NCBI RefSeq assembly: GCF_000949295.1
Contig: NZ_JXYS01000012.1
Location: forward strand, 17,342 to 81,341
Direction: 5' to 3'
Source: Acidithrix ferrooxidans
GTDB lineage: Bacteria; Actinomycetota; Acidimicrobiia; Acidimicrobiales; Acidimicrobiaceae
DNA: 64,000 bases
Under the pieces are notes generated by a model. That model was given only the letters and a program-made list of their open reading frames with translations, did not search any database and was not told the DNA's origin. Positions 60,347 through 64,000 of this stretch are shown one piece after another (position 1 is the first letter of the stretch; each line of letters opens with the position of its first letter). Position numbers and translations under genes: made by a program.

Positions 60347-61747
60347 TTAACGATCCACCTCTCCCATAACTGGGTCAATCGAGGAAATAATTGCAACCGC
60401 GTCCGCTATCAAACTTCCAGCCATCATCGTTGGAAGCGACTGCAGATTCACAAAGGACGGCCCTCGAATATGCATACGGAACGGCTTAGCTGAACCATCC
60501 GCGACCATGTAACAACCCAACTCACCGCGTGGTGACTCCACAGCAACATAGCTCTCCCCAGGTGGCACATGAATGCCCTCTGTGAAAAGCTTAAAGTGGT
60601 GAATAAGTGCCTCCATCGATTCATCGATGCGCTTTCGCGGCGGAGGGGTAACTTTCTTATCCAAAGTGCGATATGGACCCTCGGGCATCTTTTCAATGAT
60701 CTGGGCTATTATGCGCACCGACTCTCGCAACTCGGCAAGGCGAACTGCAAAACGATCAAAGGTGTCCCCCACGCTTCCCACGATCACGTCAAAATCAACT
60801 TCATCATAAGCCAAATAGGGAATGTCCTTACGAAGATCCCACGCTACGCCTGTCGATCGAAGCAATGGACCAGAAGCCGAAAGGGCGATCGCTTGGGCTT
60901 GGGTTATGATTCCAACCCCTTCAGTTCGCTCGCGAAAGATCGGCTGACCTGTAAGCATCTCATCGTATTCATCGAGTCGACCCGGAATCGTTTGACAAAT
61001 TGCCAAAACGTCGTCGTACCATCCATCGGGAAGGTCCGCGGCGACGCCACCAGGACGAATGTAATTATGGTTCATTCGAAGACCGGTAGTTTTCTCAAAG
61101 AAAGAAAGCACCATCTCTCGCTCTCTAAAGCCATAGATCATCATCGAAGTCGAACCAAGGTCCATTCCATTCGTCGCCATCCACATAAGATGTGACGAAA
61201 GACGGTTTAGCTCCGACATCAACATCCGAATCCAGGTTGCACGAGGTGGCATATCAATACCAAGTAACGACTCGGTCGCCAAGGAAAAGACCAGTTCGTT
61301 ATGGAGTGGAGCGAGATAATCCATTCGAGTTACGTTGGTCGAACCCTGAATATAGCTAAGACCTTCTGCAGTCTTTTCCATTCCAGTGTGAAGGTAACCG
61401 ATAACTGGCTTAGTTCGAAGAACCATCTCGCCTTTGAGCTCCATCATCAACCTCAAAACACCATGGGTTGAGGGGTGTTGGGGGCCCATGTTTATAATCA
61501 TGGTTTCGTCTTCTGAAACCTCTACATCAATATCGCTCGAGTCAAGGATAGCACCCTCTGCAATTCGCAATACCGAGCCGGACTCTCGTCGGAACTCCAC
61601 CATATCTGTGTCAGAGCGTTCGAACATCTCCTGAGAACCCTCAGAGGTCTCAGCCGCTAGAGCTTCTATCTCAACCTCCTTAGAGAGTAAATCTTTAGAA
61701 GGATTCGAAGCCTTATTTGGAGATCCGCTTGATACTTGCTTCACCAT
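60347..61747 (-). CDS. nuoD: NADH-quinone oxidoreductase subunit D
   Basis: 466 residues, the 49-kDa subunit of the quinone site. The GPQHPSTHG motif is at 88-96, and DYLAPLHNELVFSLATESLL with the family C-terminus follows. About 80 residues precede the core, longer than the usual 10-30, acidic and low in similarity. The ATG at 61747 has GGGGTGA 7 nt upstream and lies 13 bp after nuoC. Confidence 0.96.
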   Translation of the reverse strand: MVKQVSSGSPNKASNPSKDLLSKEVEIEALAAETSEGSQEMFERSDTDMVEFRRESGSVLRIAEGAILDSSDIDVEVSEDETMIINMGPQHPSTHGVLRLMMELKGEMVLRTKPVIGYLHTGMEKTAEGLSYIQGSTNVTRMDYLAPLHNELVFSLATESLLGIDMPPRATWIRMLMSELNRLSSHLMWMATNGMDLGSTSMMIYGFREREMVLSFFEKTTGLRMNHNYIRPGGVAADLPDGWYDDVLAICQTIPGRLDEYDEMLTGQPIFRERTEGVGIITQAQAIALSASGPLLRSTGVAWDLRKDIPYLAYDEVDFDVIVGSVGDTFDRFAVRLAELRESVRIIAQIIEKMPEGPYRTLDKKVTPPPRKRIDESMEALIHHFKLFTEGIHVPPGESYVAVESPRGELGCYMVADGSAKPFRMHIRGPSFVNLQSLPTMMAGSLIADAVAIISSIDPVMGEVDR

Positions 61748-61760
61748 CGTCAATTCACCC

Positions 61761-62222
61761 CTATCTGATTGCCTGAGAAGCTTTAAACTGGACAGGGACT
61801 CTTCCAATCGAATAGTCCTTGCGCAATGGATGGCCCTCCCACTCTTCTGGAAGCAAGATTCGGCTAAGGTCAGGATGACCCTCGAAAACTATTCCGAAAA
61901 GGTCATAGACCTCGCGCTCCATGGCCTCACATCCCACATAAAGGTCAAAGAGCGAACCTACGATCGGGTTTGCCTCTTGAACTTGAACGCGTACCCTAAC
62001 CCGCTTGCGTTCTACCAGAGAAGTCAGCACCACTACAACCTCAAAACGCTCACCGAGCACTCCATCTGGAAGCACCCTGGTGGAATCGCCAAGGTAATCC
62101 ACACCGCATAGATCCGAAAGGAATTCATAGGTGTGATCCTTCAAATCCTCTATGAGCGCTAGATACTGATCGGGCCTTGGAAAATATACGCCCGAAGAAT
62201 CTTTAACAACTTCATCCATCAT
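61761..62222 (-). CDS. nuoC: NADH-quinone oxidoreductase subunit C
   Basis: 153 residues, the 30-kDa subunit. Family segments: FLSDLCGVDY, EREVYDLFGIVFEGHPDLSR and ILLPEEWEGHPLRKDY. The two start ATG codons overlap none of nuoB, which ends immediately upstream. Confidence 0.95.
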   Translation of the reverse strand: MMDEVVKDSSGVYFPRPDQYLALIEDLKDHTYEFLSDLCGVDYLGDSTRVLPDGVLGERFEVVVVLTSLVERKRVRVRVQVQEANPIVGSLFDLYVGCEAMEREVYDLFGIVFEGHPDLSRILLPEEWEGHPLRKDYSIGRVPVQFKASQAIR

Positions 62223-62801
62223 CTACTTATTCACCACTTTTACCGAAGCGCTCTTTGGGGAGGCACTTGCAGGTGCAATCGGAGAGATCCTCGGACGCTC
62301 CTCAACTACTATCCCTGCTCCCTCACCCTTACGACGAGTAATCTCGCCAGTTCGAATCTTCTCATGCAAGGTCAATATTGCATGCATTAACGTCTCGGGG
62401 CCAGGTGGACACCCAGGCGCATAGACGTCGACTGGAACGATTTGGTCTACCCCTTGTACGATGGCGTAGTTATTAAACATTCCGCCAGTTGAGGCACAGA
62501 CACCCATGGATATGACCCACTTAGGCTCCATCATCTGATCGTAGACCTGCCTCAGAACCGGCGCCATCTTTTGAGAGACACGCCCGGCTACGATCATCAA
62601 ATCAGCCTGCCGTGGGGAAGCCCGAAAGACCTCCATCCCGAAACGGGCAAGATCATAATCTCCAGCGCCAGCAGACATCATCTCAATTGCGCAGCAAGCC
62701 AAACCAAAAGTGGCCGGCCAAACGCTATTACGACGCGCCCATTTGACTAAGTTTTCAATATTCCCGGTCAGGAAATTATGACTCAAGTCCTCTAAACCCA
62801 C
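62223..62801 (-). CDS. nuoB: NADH-quinone oxidoreductase subunit B
   Basis: 192 residues, carrying the N2 4Fe-4S cluster next to quinone: Cys36, Cys37, Cys102, Cys131. The GTG at 62801 is chosen because GGAGG lies 6 nt upstream and the protein then starts [12 protein letters not shown], as in the family; the frame is open 60 codons further, but that region is the nuoA end and a terminator. The C-terminal 30 residues are Ala/Ser/Pro-rich. Confidence 0.96.
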   Translation of the reverse strand: MGLEDLSHNFLTGNIENLVKWARRNSVWPATFGLACCAIEMMSAGAGDYDLARFGMEVFRASPRQADLMIVAGRVSQKMAPVLRQVYDQMMEPKWVISMGVCASTGGMFNNYAIVQGVDQIVPVDVYAPGCPPGPETLMHAILTLHEKIRTGEITRRKGEGAGIVVEERPRISPIAPASASPKSASVKVVNK

Positions 62802-62852
62802 AAAAAACCTCCAAATTGGATTACCCAAGGGTATGTGGCGATTTAGATCGCC

Positions 62853-62889
62853 AAAAAAATGCACACGGAGACTATAAGCCTCCGTGTGC
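62853..62889 (-). terminator. Intrinsic terminator between nuoA and nuoB
   Basis: A 10-bp perfect stem (62861-62870 with 62880-62889, loop 9) is followed on the minus strand by A and seven U (62853-62859). It lies 13 bp after the nuoA stop and about 50 bp before nuoB. Confidence 0.85.
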
Positions 62890-62901
62890 GCTATTGAGTT
62901 A

Positions 62902-63345
62902 TCAAGCGGCTTCTTCGCCAGATGCAACTCGACGAATCGTCGATGTTGTCGTACGCTGCGGATAAGGTTCTTGAATTCCATAACGCTTTACTGGACCCCA
63001 GTCAAGCGCTCCATTTGAAATCAAATAGACGAAAGAAACAAAGACCACTACCGCGAAGACAACCATCTCTGAGAGGCCAAACGAGCCCAACTGATGGAAG
63101 ACAACCGCAAATGGGTATAAGAAAATTATCTCTATATCAAAGATAATAAATATCATAGCTATGAGGTAAAACCGAACTGGAAAACGTGCTACGGGTTCTC
63201 TCTGTGGTACGATTCCACACTCATAAGGAGCAGATTTCGCATTTGTTGGCTTCTTTGGAGCCAACAAACCAGAGCCTATGAAAGACCCTGCAGCGAAAAG
63301 CATTCCCAACCCCAGCATGATAACTATTGGCAAATAAGGTGCCAT
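62902..63345 (-). CDS. nuoA: NADH-quinone oxidoreductase subunit A
   Basis: 147 residues with three helices. The loop [20 protein letters not shown] and [12 protein letters not shown] are diagnostic. The ATG at 63345 is preceded by AGAGGTGAT at good spacing; an in-frame start eight codons upstream is less likely. First gene of the operon. Confidence 0.96.
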   Translation of the reverse strand: MAPYLPIVIMLGLGMLFAAGSFIGSGLLAPKKPTNAKSAPYECGIVPQREPVARFPVRFYLIAMIFIIFDIEIIFLYPFAVVFHQLGSFGLSEMVVFAVVVFVSFVYLISNGALDWGPVKRYGIQEPYPQRTTTSTIRRVASGEEAA

Positions 63346-63826
63346 AGCTAAAACATCACCTCTTAACAAAATCAGAATTTAGCCTACTAGTCCGACCTTG
63401 GAACAAAGCGTTCACTCTTACGGAAAACTAAGGCAACATCTGACACGCAAAAATCAATCGACTCCGCGTCCCGTTAATGTCTAGCACCTAGGTTAGTAAG
63501 AATCCCAAACGGGTCACAACATACTTTGTTCATAAGGACTTTCGCCTTTTATATAATGACAACAATGCATCAGCATCACACATCAATTTACACTATTCAA
63601 CTTCGTAAGCTGAATCCCATCAGGCAACTTGGCTCGAACGTCACACAAAACAGTCTCTGAATTTAAGCCCTCGACCAAAGAGTCATAGGTACCGTCTTCG
63701 CCTCTTTGACGACCAAAGACAGCATCGTCTGCCCTGTTCACAATCGCATTGTTCGATCAAAATTAATCAACCTGAAACATGACCGACGAATAAATGTGAC
63801 CAAAATCACATAAAAGTTAACTCGCC
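63346..63826. other. Region upstream of nuoA
   Basis: About 480 bp. It must contain the nuo promoter; I see no clear -35/-10 pair (a TAGGCT at about 63383 is a weak -10 candidate on the minus strand). It also holds the short frame at 63583-63741. Confidence 0.4.
63583..63741 (-). CDS. Unrecognised 52-codon frame, possible gene fragment
   Basis: A GTG-to-TGA frame with protein-like composition (for example EDGTYDSLVEGLNSETVLCD), ending upstream of nuoA. I do not recognise it. It may be a small gene, the end of a decayed gene, or chance. No ribosome binding site was seen. Confidence 0.25.
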   Translation of the reverse strand: MNRADDAVFGRQRGEDGTYDSLVEGLNSETVLCDVRAKLPDGIQLTKLNSVN

Positions 63827-64000
63827 GATTCCTGGCTCGATTCCTGGCTCGATTCCTGGGTCGATTCCTGGGTCGATTCCTGGGTCGATTCCTGGGTCGA
63901 TTCCTGGGTCGATTCCTGGGTCGATTCCTGGGTCGATTCCTGGGTCGATTCCTGGGTCGATTCCTGGGTCGATTCCTGGGTCGATTCCTGGGTCGATTCC
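63827..64000. repeat. 12-bp minisatellite, at least 14.5 copies, runs off the window
   Basis: The unit GATTCCTGGCTC occurs twice, then GATTCCTGGGTC repeats without change to the last base of the window. All frames stay open inside it, because 12 is a multiple of 3. On the minus strand the frames read TQES, DPGI or PRNR repeats; the TQES frame ends in TAA at 63817-63819, so the array could encode the tail of a protein starting outside. Confidence 0.95.

Noticed and set aside
60569..61195. 208-codon plus-strand frame opposite nuoD
   Set aside because: Entirely antisense to nuoD with no recognisable domain.
62802..62981. Longer NuoB starting inside nuoA
   Set aside because: The extension would cover the end of nuoA and the terminator; GGAGG before the GTG at 62801 and family alignment fix the shorter form.
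63827..64000. CRISPR array
   Set aside because: Repeats are 12 bp, directly adjacent with no spacers, so this is a minisatellite.

Overview
The window reads as chromosome of an actinobacterium, most likely class Acidimicrobiia and possibly an Acidithrix-like acidophile. The signs are: RpoC with the actinobacterial coiled-coil insertion after its first zinc site; zinc-binding forms of S4, S14, L24 and L36; an acidic N-terminal extension on NusG; an MptB-like polyprenol-phosphate mannosyltransferase; many TTG and GTG starts; and base composition clearly AT-richer than most actinobacteria. The class is an inference from protein similarity by eye, and the genus is only a suggestion.

Region 1 (1-35448, all on the minus strand, so transcription runs right to left) is one uninterrupted translation/transcription supercluster. 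In transcription order it holds tRNA-Trp, secE, nusG, rplK, rplA, rplJ, rplL, rpoB, rpoC, rpsL, rpsG, fusA, tuf, rpsJ, then the S10-spc-alpha genes from rplC to rplQ (with secY, adk, map, infA and rpmJ inside), then truA, rplM, rpsI and the first 206 codons of glmM. Hairpins, several with U-tracts, break this run into units: before rplJ (an L10-type attenuator), between rplL and rpoB, after rpoC, between rpsG and fusA, between tuf and rpsJ, between rpsJ and rplC, after rplO (two in tandem), between infA and rpmJ, and after rplQ.

Region 2 (35449-47796) is looser accessory sequence with long gene-poor stretches. It holds an ECF-like sigma factor with no partner gene, rpmG with a very strong terminator, tRNA-Met and tRNA-Thr, a GNAT acetyltransferase, an AlkA-type DNA glycosylase, an MptB-like mannosyltransferase, tRNA-Tyr divergent from yajQ, a HAD phosphatase, and a 1023-codon membrane protein. 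That protein joins a degenerate metallophosphoesterase-like domain to a lysyl-phosphatidylglycerol-synthase-like domain, and it is the most unusual gene in the window.

Region 3 (47797-63345, minus strand) is a complete 14-gene nuoA-N operon for proton-pumping NADH dehydrogenase (complex I), with cofactor ligands present where checked. Most junctions overlap or touch. The exception is nuoA/nuoB, which is split by a textbook intrinsic terminator; another strong terminator follows nuoN. Beyond nuoA lie a short unrecognised reading frame and a 12-bp minisatellite (14.5 copies) that runs off the end of the window.

No CRISPR array, rRNA gene, prophage or intact insertion sequence was seen.
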